Shown here: positions 51,701 through 57,578 of the stretch, one piece after another | Numbering within the stretch: the first letter of the stretch is position 1 | Layout of the letters: the number at the start of each line of letters is the position of its first letter | Source: Pomphorhynchus laevis | Taxonomy: Eukaryota > Acanthocephala > Palaeacanthocephala > Echinorhynchida > Pomphorhynchidae | Reading direction: 5' to 3' | Assembly: GCA_012934845.2 (NCBI GenBank) | Contig: WNNJ02001901.1 | Span: forward strand, 120,612-184,611 | Length of the DNA: 64,000 nt | The notes under the pieces: generated by a model | Database searches by the model: none | What the model was told of the DNA's origin: nothing | What the model saw: only the letters and a program-made list of their open reading frames with translations | Made by a program: the position numbers and the translations under genes

Positions 51701-53191
51701 ATCTTTTTACATAAACAGTCGCTGGATCTACTGATGGCAACATTGACTCATTAACTTACGCCTACTCCAACGTAAGAGAGTATAAAATGCCTAAGAGAGT
51801 AGACTATTGATCGCTAAAATCGTTAACGACCACTATCAGTTGCTTATTTTTTCATCTGATGTAATAATTTGATATATTATTGTAATCTGATATATTATTA
51901 CTGATATGATTACAAGATTATGTTTGAAATGTTTTGATAAAACAATGAATCTTCTAAATATAAAATGATAGGTAAATTCATGCTTATTGTCTTTCATAAA
52001 ATAGTGAAGACCATTTGATAAACATCAACTGAACAAGTTGCTGTCGCGGTTCATAAAGTTTAGTCAAGTGTATCCAAATTTTGTCAATAGCCCCAACCTT
52101 CCGCTTGGACGAGCTTTCTAACATCTCTTCAAGGCTCCCAAAGTTCTTAGGAGACCGCCAAAGTTCCATGTACAGACCTAAAGTTTTGTCGAGTTGCACA
52201 GTTTATTTAAGGGGCACTTTAACTAATTGCTTAATCTATCACACTTGCATACGAAATTATCATTTATTTCGTATATGTATCAAGTTGGAAATTGATTAAA
52301 TGATTTTTTCTAACTTACGAGTTCATTAGTTGCTTAATCTTTTTCGTTTAGCCCTTTTATAATAGGTCTTTAGTTTTGTCCAAATGCTCACATTCACTCA
52401 ATGTTAGTTTAAAATTCAGGCGAGAAGCCTAAAGTTACATTGACGGCAATAAAGTCCCTTGGCGTTCTCAATATCTTATATTTGTTCCATTGTTTTTTAT
52501 TTTTTGTCGAGTGGTTCCTAATTTCGTCGTGGGGGCAACCTTTCGTCGATGTCTTAAAGCTTCATCGAGTTCGTTAAGTTCCGGTGAGTAGTCAATAGTT
52601 CATTTGCTATTTTTAATTATTTTTCTGTTTTATTTCAGCGTTTATTTGAAGCGGTACCATAAATTTTACTAATTTTATTTATAAAACAATTTATTTATAA
52701 ATTTTACTAATTTTATTTATTAAAGTATTACAATAATAAAATTAAAGATTAATTTTAGTTCGGATTAAGTTTGCTTAGTAATTAACAAAAGTTGAATTAA
52801 CTATTAATGCTATAATTTTTAAAATTATAATACTCTTATTTTCAGATATTTATTATTATCTTATTATAACTAAATGTTGTAGTTTATATTATCTATTTAT
52901 TACAATCTGTAATTTTTAACCGTTAGAAGTTAAACTTTATTTGACTATATGTTTGGTCAATTTCTTTTTCGTTTTTAAATGTTCTATTTGCAAAACATCT
53001 TTATATATTTATTTATCGATTGCAAATTGTTTAATTTAGGATTAATCGGTCGGCTTACTAGTTTGCATCCATCTACATTAAGTGACCAAACGTTTCAGCA
53101 TTATTCTCAGCTACTCAAAAATATAATTCCGCTATCAATAAACCAGGAGTTCTGCACTCTGCTGCTAAAACCGAAAGAACAGGTTGCTTAA
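8672..53191 (+). CDS. NUP205: Nuclear pore scaffold protein NUP205 (about 35 exons)
   Basis: Exons, all joining in frame at GT-AG introns: 8672-8794, 10150-10324, 13358-13552, 16789-16874, 16926-17166, 18027-18179, 18236-18507, 20012-20104, 20139-20286, 22205-22428, 22477-22659, 24022-24240, 25781-25936, 25983-26040, 26094-26286, 27275-27389, 28627-28699, 28745-28897, 33612-33845, 36066-36206, 37049-37338, 37914-38105, 38153-38351, 38844-38933, 39899-40041, 42430-42603, 43103-about 43190, 44718-44818, 44876-45029, 46579-46708, 47124-47321, 49211-49362, 49411-49498, 49550-49618, 53040-53191. The protein (about 1,820 residues; human 2,012) follows animal NUP205 block by block and is rich in alpha helix, as expected for the Nup188/Nup205/Nup192 alpha-solenoid family. 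In other animals it binds NUP93 in the inner ring of the nuclear pore. The start ATG directly follows a 3' splice site, so a short upstream coding or leader exon may be missing. The order of blocks excludes a random pseudogene. I see no stop inside any exon. Confidence 0.93.
9037..9965 (+). mobile_element. Penelope-like retroelement fossil with flanking direct repeats
   Basis: The centre (about 9,350-9,670, + strand) contains [31 protein letters not shown] and GVYLDMN blocks, matching the MG-N-SP--ADL reverse transcriptases of Penelope-like or related elements. It is flanked by two diverged direct repeats of about 145 bp (9,037-9,180 and 9,818-9,965) that share GGTAATATAACCTCTGCCAG and CGACATTATTTTTCTGCTAA. 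Direct terminal repeats of this kind are known for Penelope-like elements. The element is old, much shortened and broken in several places. A second, inverted copy of the RT part lies at 59.1-59.7 kb. Confidence 0.55.
10150..10324 (+). CDS. NUP205: NUP205 exon 2
   Basis: Phase 0 to phase 1. It ends with [20 protein letters not shown] and LELVYHG, which corresponds to the vertebrate QLIKEAFILSDLFDIGELAAVELLLAGE segment. Confidence 0.88.
10740..12350 (+). mobile_element. CR1-like LINE relic in intron 2, split by a TA microsatellite
   Basis: In order on the + strand: [20 protein letters not shown] followed by NYMPASLT (RT motifs 0-1), [19 protein letters not shown] (motif A region), [19 protein letters not shown] (motif B), then a 101-residue open frame at 11,960-12,265 starting [20 protein letters not shown] (post-RT region). 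All are known CR1/Jockey-type blocks. The parts lie in several frames and there are many stops, so the copy is dead. The 91-bp TA run at 11,288-11,378 sits between motif A and its expected continuation. Confidence 0.75.
11288..11378. repeat. (TA)n microsatellite
   Basis: An uninterrupted run of about 45 TA units inside the LINE relic. It generates false poly-Tyr-Ile frames on both strands. Confidence 0.97.
12760..13230 (+). mobile_element. Second LINE RT relic in intron 2
   Basis: An open stretch of about 60 codons (12,953-13,131) reads [20 protein letters not shown], then [18 protein letters not shown], the standard RT motif 1-2 block of Jockey/CR1-type LINEs. It ends at a stop just before motif A, after which diverged sequence continues to about 13,230. 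It is closer to consensus than the relic at 10.7-12.3 kb and probably comes from another family or a later insertion. Confidence 0.72.
13358..13552 (+). CDS. NUP205: NUP205 exon 3 (family signature)
   Basis: Phase 1 to phase 1. It contains [20 protein letters not shown], nearly identical to the vertebrate [19 protein letters not shown] block, the best single identifier of NUP205 in the gene. Confidence 0.93.
13742..15660. repeat. Paired dispersed repeat (X1-Y1 ... Y2-X2) in intron 3
   Basis: Block Y occurs at about 13,912-14,150 and 15,238-15,475 in the same orientation, sharing TAGATCACACAAG-TGAT, CATTACTT-CAACT-CAT and TTTTAGCCTG-CATATT. Block X occurs at about 13,742-13,870 and 15,515-15,660 (TCTAC-CCTTAC, TGAAATCTTCAAT-like, TGAGATGC-TT-AAAG). 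X precedes Y in the first copy but follows it in the second, so the array is permuted. Roughly a fifth of positions differ. Family unknown. The - strand of Y2 carries a hammerhead-like motif described separately. Confidence 0.6.
15387..15478 (-). ncRNA. Hammerhead-ribozyme-like motif in repeat Y2 (tentative)
   Basis: On the - strand: AAATATTG-TT, about 30 nt, CTGATGA, GTCCG, 23 nt, CGGAC, GAAA, CAATATTT. The CUGAUGA and GAAA core boxes, a perfect 5-bp stem II and a perfect 8-bp stem III in exact register match the type I hammerhead layout, with a GUU cleavage triplet. The objection is stem I: the bases flanking the cleavage site and those before CUGAUGA do not pair, and the stem II loop is long. 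Y1 has lost the core. It is either a decayed ribozyme of a retroelement or coincidence. Confidence 0.3.
16789..17166 (+). CDS. NUP205: NUP205 exons 4-5
   Basis: Exon 4 (16789-16874) gives [20 protein letters not shown] then GSDRHSHE, aligned with the vertebrate NEFEKLQRERGLGSEKHRKE. Exon 5 (16926-17166) continues with [20 protein letters not shown]. The intron between them is 51 bp. Confidence 0.88.
18027..18507 (+). CDS. NUP205: NUP205 exons 6-7
   Basis: Exon 6 (18027-18179) encodes [20 protein letters not shown], matching the helix LQATVRLAWALALRGIS of the human protein. Exon 7 (18236-18507) encodes [20 protein letters not shown] then ELRCRA, matching VHNLITDFLALMPMKVKQLRNRA. The intron is 56 bp. 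The join falls at phase 1. Confidence 0.9.
19250..19430. repeat. GC-richer island ending in a 30-bp perfect palindrome
   Basis: Inside intron 7. AAGCTTCCCGACGAA-like units occur twice (about 19,349 and 19,386), and CGAACAGGAAAGTTT is followed directly by its reverse complement (19,398-19,427). Composition differs from the intron around it, which suggests the end of an inserted foldback or SINE-like element. No coding frame and no family recognised. Confidence 0.5.
20012..20286 (+). CDS. NUP205: NUP205 exons 8-9 (34-bp intron)
   Basis: Exon 8 (20012-20104) reads [20 protein letters not shown], aligned with the human LYKKNPFHLELALEYWCPTE region. Exon 9 (20139-20286) reads [20 protein letters not shown], aligned with GDLLPPTIYIPYLKMLQGLA. 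The intron is only 34 bp, begins GTTCG, ends ATCTTTAG and contains in-frame stops, so it must be removed. Confidence 0.85.
22205..22659 (+). CDS. NUP205: NUP205 exons 10-11
   Basis: Exon 10 (22205-22428) contains [20 protein letters not shown], matching ITQKEQDGLIAFLQLTSTI. Exon 11 (22477-22659) contains [20 protein letters not shown], matching IPPVLKAELLKTLAAFGKS. The 48-bp intron includes a repeated GTACTATCGTTGATGTACTATCG that could offer a second donor. Confidence 0.9.
24022..24240 (+). CDS. NUP205: NUP205 exon 12
   Basis: Phase 0 to 0. Encodes [20 protein letters not shown], matching the vertebrate VELNEIESRCEEYPLTRAFC, the best-conserved point in the middle of the family. Confidence 0.9.
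25781..26286 (+). CDS. NUP205: NUP205 exons 13-15
   Basis: Exon 13 (25781-25936), exon 14 (25983-26040) and exon 15 (26094-26286) are separated by introns of 46 and 53 bp. Exon 15 reads [20 protein letters not shown] and then [10 protein letters not shown], matching KKHLEKAVQHCLALLNLTL and CPLEQLLQGI. Exon 13 is the least conserved piece. Confidence 0.85.
27275..27389 (+). CDS. NUP205: NUP205 exon 16
   Basis: Phase 2 to 0. Encodes [20 protein letters not shown], matching the human NTNPELAFESAKILCCIS region. Confidence 0.78.
27741..27778. repeat. Perfect 17-bp inverted repeat, 4-nt loop
   Basis: ATTTTGTTAAGAATGTT, TAAT, then its exact reverse complement, in intron 16. No role known. Confidence 0.9.
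28627..28897 (+). CDS. NUP205: NUP205 exons 17-18
   Basis: Exon 17 (28627-28699) and exon 18 (28745-28897) flank a 45-bp intron. Exon 18 encodes [20 protein letters not shown] and [13 protein letters not shown], matching RIHILNLLITSLECNPPNLALYLLGFE. Confidence 0.85.
29015..31210 (-). mobile_element. LINE in intron 18, reverse orientation
   Basis: On the - strand: a 134-residue frame at 30,650-30,246 with [20 protein letters not shown] then [15 protein letters not shown]; a 77-residue frame at 30,162-29,929 with [16 protein letters not shown] and GVLQGDL (motifs A and B); [13 protein letters not shown] near 29,860 (catalytic YADD); [20 protein letters not shown]; and a C-terminal [15 protein letters not shown] plus [11 protein letters not shown]. 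This is a full RT order from motif 1 to the post-RT region, with several frame breaks. RGITLL and ILGIS-type blocks suggest a group different from the LINE at 3.4-7.0 kb. An 87-residue frame at 31,206-30,943 may be the upstream pol part. No endonuclease was identified. Confidence 0.78.
31250..33611. other. Intron 18 remainder, AT-rich
   Basis: No gene recognised. Two loosely similar stretches, around 32,260-32,420 and 33,120-33,420, repeat ATAATCTGTAGA-GATTGATAT and TTATCTGGTA-T-like text, so an internal duplication has decayed here. Confidence 0.45.
33612..33845 (+). CDS. NUP205: NUP205 exon 19
   Basis: Phase 1 to 1. Encodes [15 protein letters not shown] and [20 protein letters not shown], equivalent to the human CLHAILNILEKG and LCYQVIYQLCACSDTSGPT blocks. 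Confidence 0.85.
34383..34418. repeat. Perfect 15-bp hairpin
   Basis: AATCGAAGGTCATTT, loop TGATTG, then the exact reverse complement. It stands out from the AT-rich intron by its mixed composition. Confidence 0.9.
34956..35240 (-). pseudogene. Open frame of unknown origin, possible element relic
   Basis: A 94-residue frame with less biased composition than the intron around it, including [20 protein letters not shown] and [18 protein letters not shown] do not recognise it. The base composition suggests the 3' end of a retroelement rather than a host gene, and no splice sites frame it. Confidence 0.3.
35445..35765. repeat. 160-bp tandem duplication
   Basis: Two adjacent copies with period 160 bp share AGTTGT-AACAGTTTTGTACT, CCTTCTTAAATAATTTTGAC and AAGATCCATACATGAAATCC. 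Only a few substitutions separate them, so the duplication is recent. Confidence 0.9.
36066..36206 (+). CDS. NUP205: NUP205 exon 20
   Basis: Phase 1 to 1. Encodes [20 protein letters not shown], aligned with EISMLNQMSWLMKTASIELR. Confidence 0.8.
36681..36719. repeat. Short (TA)n microsatellite
   Basis: About 18 TA units in intron 20. Confidence 0.9.
37049..37338 (+). CDS. NUP205: NUP205 exon 21
   Basis: Longest exon, phase 1 to 0. Contains [20 protein letters not shown], corresponding to the human IEQVIANCEHKNLRGQTV region, and [13 protein letters not shown], corresponding to VRRKILNILDSID. Confidence 0.82.
37914..38351 (+). CDS. NUP205: NUP205 exons 22-23
   Basis: Exon 22 (37914-38105) ends FIAMLKAI before a 47-bp intron, and exon 23 (38153-38351) begins [20 protein letters not shown]. 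They align with the human ALESWRQLVEIILTACP to AHLSQAVL interval. Similarity is helical pattern rather than strong identity. Confidence 0.78.
38844..38933 (+). CDS. NUP205: NUP205 exon 24
   Basis: Phase 1 to 1. Encodes [20 protein letters not shown], aligned with GGGFQRVRTHLYGSLLYYLQ. Confidence 0.75.
39899..40041 (+). CDS. NUP205: NUP205 exon 25
   Basis: Phase 1 to 0. Encodes [19 protein letters not shown] at its end, aligned with ESYGAALMEVVCRDACDGHE. Confidence 0.75.
41268..41474. mobile_element. Short copy of the foldback MITE family
   Basis: Left part TTTTTGATATCTCGCTAACT and TGTTAGCATCTTCAGAAAAT, right part GATGCTAAC-AAAGTTAGCG and AAATATCAAATAAATTTTTC, forming a hairpin about the centre near 41,380. 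The left flank AATAGTTGATAATGATCAAT matches the right end of the 51-kb copy in inverse orientation, so it belongs to the terminal repeat. Non-autonomous, in intron 25. Confidence 0.75.
42430..42603 (+). CDS. NUP205: NUP205 exon 26
   Basis: Phase 0 to 0. Encodes [20 protein letters not shown] and [14 protein letters not shown], matching LALLDRIVSVDKQQQWLLYLSNSGYLKVLVDSLVED. Confidence 0.88.
43103..43190 (+). CDS. NUP205: NUP205 exon 27, 3' edge unresolved
   Basis: After TTTTTTAACAG the frame gives [20 protein letters not shown] and [10 protein letters not shown], matching SKMAFLTRVAKIQQGALELLRSGVIVRLAQC. The next certain exon (44718) must be entered in phase 0. A donor at 43,191 would leave phase 1, so another exon or another donor is needed. 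A 42-nt candidate (43,601-43,642, phase 0 at both sides, followed by a good GTGAGT donor) may be a microexon. Confidence 0.65.
44390..44600 (-). mobile_element. 5'-truncated LINE tail in intron 27
   Basis: The - strand frame (44,585-44,397) reads [20 protein letters not shown] then [20 protein letters not shown]. This is the -ETLG--GP-AL-F---G-R------R--SYL-QR-S-A-QRGNA block that ends pol proteins of a widespread animal LINE group. The final 62 codons are open and a 3' untranslated tail follows towards 44,300. I cannot name the clade. Confidence 0.68.
44718..45029 (+). CDS. NUP205: NUP205 exons 28-29
   Basis: Exon 28 (44718-44818) encodes [20 protein letters not shown], aligned with YRQILLPALQLCQVILTSS. 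Exon 29 (44876-45029) encodes [20 protein letters not shown]. The 57-bp intron interrupts an Asn codon (AA|C). Confidence 0.8.
45030..46578. other. Intron 29 with AT-rich hairpins
   Basis: Contains a local cluster of TATAAGCTATTA-type repeats in both orientations (about 45,855-45,975) and a perfect 12-bp inverted repeat TAACTGCTATCA / TGATAGCAGTTA at about 46,229-46,286. Probably MITE debris. No gene seen. Confidence 0.5.
46579..46708 (+). CDS. NUP205: NUP205 exon 30
   Basis: Phase 0 to 1. Encodes [20 protein letters not shown], aligned with SAGSLQELALLTGIISKAAL. Confidence 0.8.
47124..47321 (+). CDS. NUP205: NUP205 exon 31
   Basis: Phase 1 to 1. Encodes [17 protein letters not shown] at its end, aligned with the helix MQQICANVMEYCQSLML of the human protein. 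Confidence 0.75.
48790..48900. repeat. Dispersed repeat, copy 1
   Basis: Shares TTGTTTAATCTGTCAC, TTGAATACGA-ATTAT and GAAATTGATCAAAT with 52,218-52,315. The two copies lie in introns 31 and 34 in the same orientation. Type unknown. Confidence 0.55.
49211..49618 (+). CDS. NUP205: NUP205 exons 32-34
   Basis: Exons 49211-49362, 49411-49498 and 49550-49618, separated by introns of 48 and 51 bp. Exon 32 reads [20 protein letters not shown] (human QSANDFFSYYDSHRQSVSKL). Exon 34 reads [17 protein letters not shown] (human IIETCLFILWRHLEYYL), a clear C-terminal family marker. Confidence 0.85.
50209..50241 (+). promoter_or_regulatory. TATA-like plus initiator pair, copy 1
   Basis: AATAAAAG at 50,209-50,216 and TCAGCC at 50,236-50,241, with the initiator A 29 nt after the first base of the TATA box. 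This is the spacing of an RNA polymerase II core promoter. The TATA box is weakened here compared with copy 2. Confidence 0.4.
50593..50625 (+). promoter_or_regulatory. TATA box plus initiator, copy 2
   Basis: TATAAAAG at 50,593-50,600 and TCAGCC at 50,620-50,625, again 29 nt between the TATA start and the initiator A. The intervening GAGTCGAGTCATCG is conserved with copy 1. Direction is +, the same as NUP205, but it lies in the last intron, so any transcript from it is more likely an element's own. Confidence 0.45.
51136..51542. mobile_element. Foldback MITE with near-perfect long arms
   Basis: The whole element is one large inverted repeat. Ends are GATAAATAATTATTGAAGCT and its complement; then come GATATTTCGCTAAC, TTAGCATCTTCAGAAAATTA and GTACATGCTTATA on both arms in mirrored order. 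The inner arms, 51,252-51,300 and 51,317-51,365, match at 48 of 49 positions around a 16-nt loop. The right arm has an extra stretch of about 35 bp near 51,390-51,430. No protein is encoded; it must have been moved by a transposase encoded elsewhere. Relatives occur at 41.3 kb and 57-165. Confidence 0.88.
52030..52610. repeat. GC-richer segment with recurring AAAGTTT-GTCGAG motifs
   Basis: CTAAAGTTTTGTCGAGTTGC, TAAAGCTTCATCGAGTTCG, ATAAAGTTTAGTCAAG and CCTAAAGTTACATTGACGG recur at irregular distances. Composition is above the local average. The second copy of the dispersed repeat seen at 48.8 kb lies within it (52,218-52,315). Origin unknown; short frames on both strands here are not convincing genes. 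Confidence 0.4.
53040..53191 (+). CDS. NUP205: NUP205 exon 35 (terminal)
   Basis: Enters in phase 1 and reads [20 protein letters not shown], matching the C-terminal SQHDLDQLQADAINAFGESL, then ends EQVA and TAA at 53,189-53,191. Human NUP205 extends about 25 residues further, so the tail is shortened here. Confidence 0.75.
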
Positions 53192-53435
53192 TTTCAAATA
53201 TATAAGGTCATTCCTTTTATTTGAATTTAGACTTTAACAAAGACAATTTCGGATGATTTCAGCTTCTTGTATCTTATGTCTTTTAAACTTGGTCGACTTT
53301 GCCTATTTATTTGTCCCAATGTGAAAAGCAATAATGTATAATTTTAATATATATTTGTGTAGATTGTATTGTGTCGAATGCAAATATTCTTTCAGCAGTC
53401 AACCTTTTGTCTATTTGTTAAGTTTGAAAACATCC

Positions 53436-53441
53436 AATAAA
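53436..53441 (+). terminator. Possible NUP205 poly(A) signal
   Basis: AATAAA about 245 bp after the stop codon, followed by GCACATGC and a T-rich stretch. In such AT-rich DNA the hexamer is frequent by chance. Confidence 0.35.
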
Positions 53442-54324
53442 TGCACATGCTACTTTATTTTATAATTTATCAATTTAACTGGAGAAATTGTCGTTTTATT
53501 ACATCAGATTGTGCAGAGTCGTCATGCACGTCTATTGTTTTTTTTTCAACTAGTGCTAATCAATGCTAATTAATAAGGGCTAATGAAATATCAGCGTTTA
53601 ATGGCCTAAGCTTCGCCTTAATTTAGACTAAATAACTTTAACTTGTTTTCTAAACTTTATTTACAATTTCATCTTATAATGAAAATGATTTATAATTTCT
53701 AAATTATCAATATTTTAGATTACTTTATCATTCATTGCAATTTAATGCAATTAATTTACATTAATATCGTCTAATTAGACGATATCGTAATAGGAAGATA
53801 TTGATGTAATAATTACATGCTACAGACATATTTACCTTCTGATATATGCATACTAGCACACTAATAGCAATCATTGGTTCCAAATCAAAATATAAAGCGT
53901 AAATCATAAACATAATTAATTATAGTCTACTTTGCCATTTTTTAAAATTGTGAAAATTTAATAATGATTGGGAAATATCTACATATATATCAAACTCTTG
54001 TAATTCCGATGATTTAGCATAATCTTTTGAAAGTTTCTTCGTGCTCCCTATGGATTTAAGTTAACAGATTTCAAAGTGGCATGAAAATTGCAACTCTAAA
54101 AAAATTAAATTCGCGTACAAACATAAGAAAATAATAAAATTGTGTGAAAATACGCAGAAGTGAAATTTAAATACAAGTATTTCACAAGCAATTTAGTAAT
54201 TTAAATAAAAAATATTTATTTAAATATTTAAATAAATATTTATTCATAGACATTTCAAATATTTATATGAATATAACTATTTTTTAATGTATTTATATTA
54301 AATACATTAAAATAGATTATTTTT
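53442..54324. other. AT-rich spacer
   Basis: No gene or structured repeat recognised between the end of NUP205 and the satellite. Confidence 0.5.
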
Positions 54325-57300
54325 AAATGGATTATTTATTTTTTCGGAATGATATCGTTTCTTGAATATATTGATAAAATTGATTGACTGCAGTATAAAT
54401 GTTATATTTATTGTTATATTTATTTTTTAAATAAATATAAATACTTTTTAATATCTTATAAACATTTTTATATTTAAATATCCTTAAAAAAATGACGTTA
54501 TGAAATATTATTAAATATTCTATATGATATTATTAAATATTCTTTATAATAATATAATTAAATGGATTATTTATTTTTTCGGAATGATATCATTTCTTGA
54601 ATATATTGATAAAATTGATTGACTGCAGTATAAATGTTATATTTATTGTTATATTTATTTTTTAAATAAATATAAATACTTTTTAATATCTTATAAACAT
54701 TTTTATATTTAAATATCCTTTAATAAAATGACGTTATGAAATATTATTAAATATTCTATATGATATTATTAAATATTCTTTATAATAATATAATTAAATG
54801 GATTATTTATTTTTTCGGAATGATATCATTTCTTGAATATATTGATAAAATTGATTGACTGCAGTATAAATGTTATATTTATTGTTATATTTATTTTTTA
54901 AATAAATATAAATACTTTTTAATATCTTATAAACATTTTTATATTTAAATATCCTTAAAAAAATGACGTTATGAAATATTATTAAATATTCTATATGATA
55001 TTATTAAATATTCTTTATAATAATATAATTAAATGGATTATTTATTTTTTCGGAATGATATCATTTCTTGAATATATTGATAAAATTGATTGACTGCAGT
55101 ATAAATGTTATATTTATTGTTATATTTATTTTTTAAATAAATATAAATACTTTTTAATATCTTATAAACATTTTTATATTTAAATATCCTTTAATAAAAT
55201 GACGTTATGAAATATTATTAAATATTCTATATGATATTATTAAATATTCTTTATAATAATATAATTAAATGGATTATTTATTTTTTCGGAATGATATCAT
55301 TTCTTGAATATATTGATAAAATTGATTGACTGCAGTATAAATGTTATATTTATTGTTATATTTATTTTTTAAATAGATATAAATACTTTTTAATATCTTA
55401 TAAACATTTTTATATTTAAATATCCTTTAATAAAATGACGTTATGAAATATTATTAAATATTCTATATGATATTATTAAATATTCTTTATAATAATATAA
55501 TTAAATGGATTATTTATTTTTTCGGAATGATATCGTTTCTTGAATATATTGATAAAATTGATTGACTGCAGTATAAATGTTATATTTATTGTTATATTTA
55601 TTTTTTAAATAAATATAAATACTTTTTAATATCTTATAAACATTTTTATATTTAAATATCCTTAAAAAAATTACGTTATGAAATATTATTAAATATTCTA
55701 TATGATATTATTAAATATTCTTTATAATAATATAATTAAATGGATTATTTATTTTTTCGGAATGATATCGTTTCTTGAATATATTGATAAAATTGATTGA
55801 CTGCAGTATAAATGTTATATTTATTGTTATATTTATTTTTTAAATAAATATAAATACTTTTTAATATCTTATAAACATTTTTATATTTAAATATCCTTAA
55901 AAAAATGACGTTATGAAATATTATTAAATATTCTATATGATATTATTAAATATTCTTTATAATAATATAATTAAATGGATTATTTATTTTTTCGGAATGA
56001 TATCATTTCTTGAATATATTGATAAAATTGATTGACTGCAGTATAAATGTTATATTTATTGTTATATTTATTTTTTAAATAAATATAAATACTTTTTAAT
56101 ATCTTATAAACATTTTTATATTTAAATATCCTTTAATAAAATGACGTTATGAAATATTATTAAATATTCTATATGATATTATTAAATATTCTTTATAATA
56201 ATATAATTAAATGGATTATTTATTTTTTCGGAATGATATCGTTTCTTGAATATATTGATAAAATTGATTGACTGCAGTAGAAATGTAATATTTATTGTTA
56301 TATTTATTTTTTAAATAAATATAAATACTTTTTAATATCTTATAAACATTTTTATATTTAAATATCCTTAAAAAAATGACGTTATGAAATATTATTAAAT
56401 ATTCTATATGATATTATTAAATATTCTTTATAATAATATAATTAAATGGATTATTTATTTTTTCGGAATGATATCATTTCTTGAATATATTGATAAAATT
56501 GATTGACTGCAGTATAAATGTTATATTTATTGTTATATTTATTTTTTAAATAAATATAAATACTTTTTAATATCTTATAAACATTTTTATATTTAAATAT
56601 CCTTAAAAAAATTACGTTATGAAATATTATTAAATATTCTATATGATATTATTAAATATTCTTTATAATAATATAATTAAATGGATTATTTATTTTTTCG
56701 GAATGATATCATTTCTTGAATATATTGATAAAATTGATTGACTGCAGTATAAATGTTATATTTATTGTTATATTTATTTTTTAAATAAATATAAATACTT
56801 TTTAATATCTTATAAACATTTTTATATTTAAATATCCTTTAATAAAATGACGTTATGAAATATTATTAAATATTCTATATGATATTATTAAATATTCTTT
56901 ATAATAATATAATTAAATGGATTATTTATTTTTTCGGAATGATATCGTTTCTTGAATATATTGATAAAATTGATTGACTGCAGTAGAAATGTAATATTTA
57001 TTGTTATATTTATTTTTTAAATAAATATAAATACTTTTTATATAAATACTTAAATATCAAGTAATAATAATATAATTATTATATTTATATTCAAATAAGA
57101 TAAATACTTATATTATTAAAAGATATTTAAATATCTTTTAAATATCCTTTAATAAAATGACGTTATGAAATATTGTTAAATATTCTATATGATATTATTA
57201 AATATTCATTATAATAATATAATTAAATGGATTATTTATTTTTTCGGAATGATATCGTTTCTTGAATATATTGATAAAATTGATTGGCTGCAGTATTGAA

Positions 57301-57578
57301 GATTTTTATTTGAATTTAATCTTGAGTACATAAGTTAGCAGAAATTGTAATTTAAATACTTTTCAAATTTCGCATCTAAATCCGTTTAAAATCTGTTCAT
57401 TTTAAATTATCTAGAATTTTTAAAATTTCGATGAATTTCGTACATAAACATATTTAAATATAAATACTTTTTAATATTTTATAAACATTTTATATAAATA
57501 TTTAATAAACATTTATATTTAAATATCCTTTAATAAAATGACGTTATGGAATATTATTAAATATTCTATATGATATTA
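54325..57578. repeat. 235/236-bp satellite, about 13 units
   Basis: Unit starts (GGATTATTTATTTTTTCGG) lie at 54329, 54564, 54800, 55035, 55271, 55507, 55742, 55977, 56213, 56448, 56683, 56919 and 57229. Each unit has one CTGCAG. The 1-bp length difference comes from CCTTAAAAAAATGACG versus CCTTTAATAAAATGACG. Unit 12 is stretched to 310 bp by an AT-rich expansion, and unit 13 is broken by about 150 bp of other sequence before its second half resumes at about 57,450. Units 2-11 are almost identical, so the array is young or homogenised. Confidence 0.97.

Noticed and set aside
52979-53039. In-frame extension upstream of the last NUP205 exon to an ATG at 52,979
   Set aside because: An acceptor at 53,038-53,039 gives the correct phase and family alignment; the upstream part is intron.
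54325-57578. CRISPR-like array
   Set aside because: Units are long, nearly identical along their whole length and have no spacers; it is a satellite in an animal genome.
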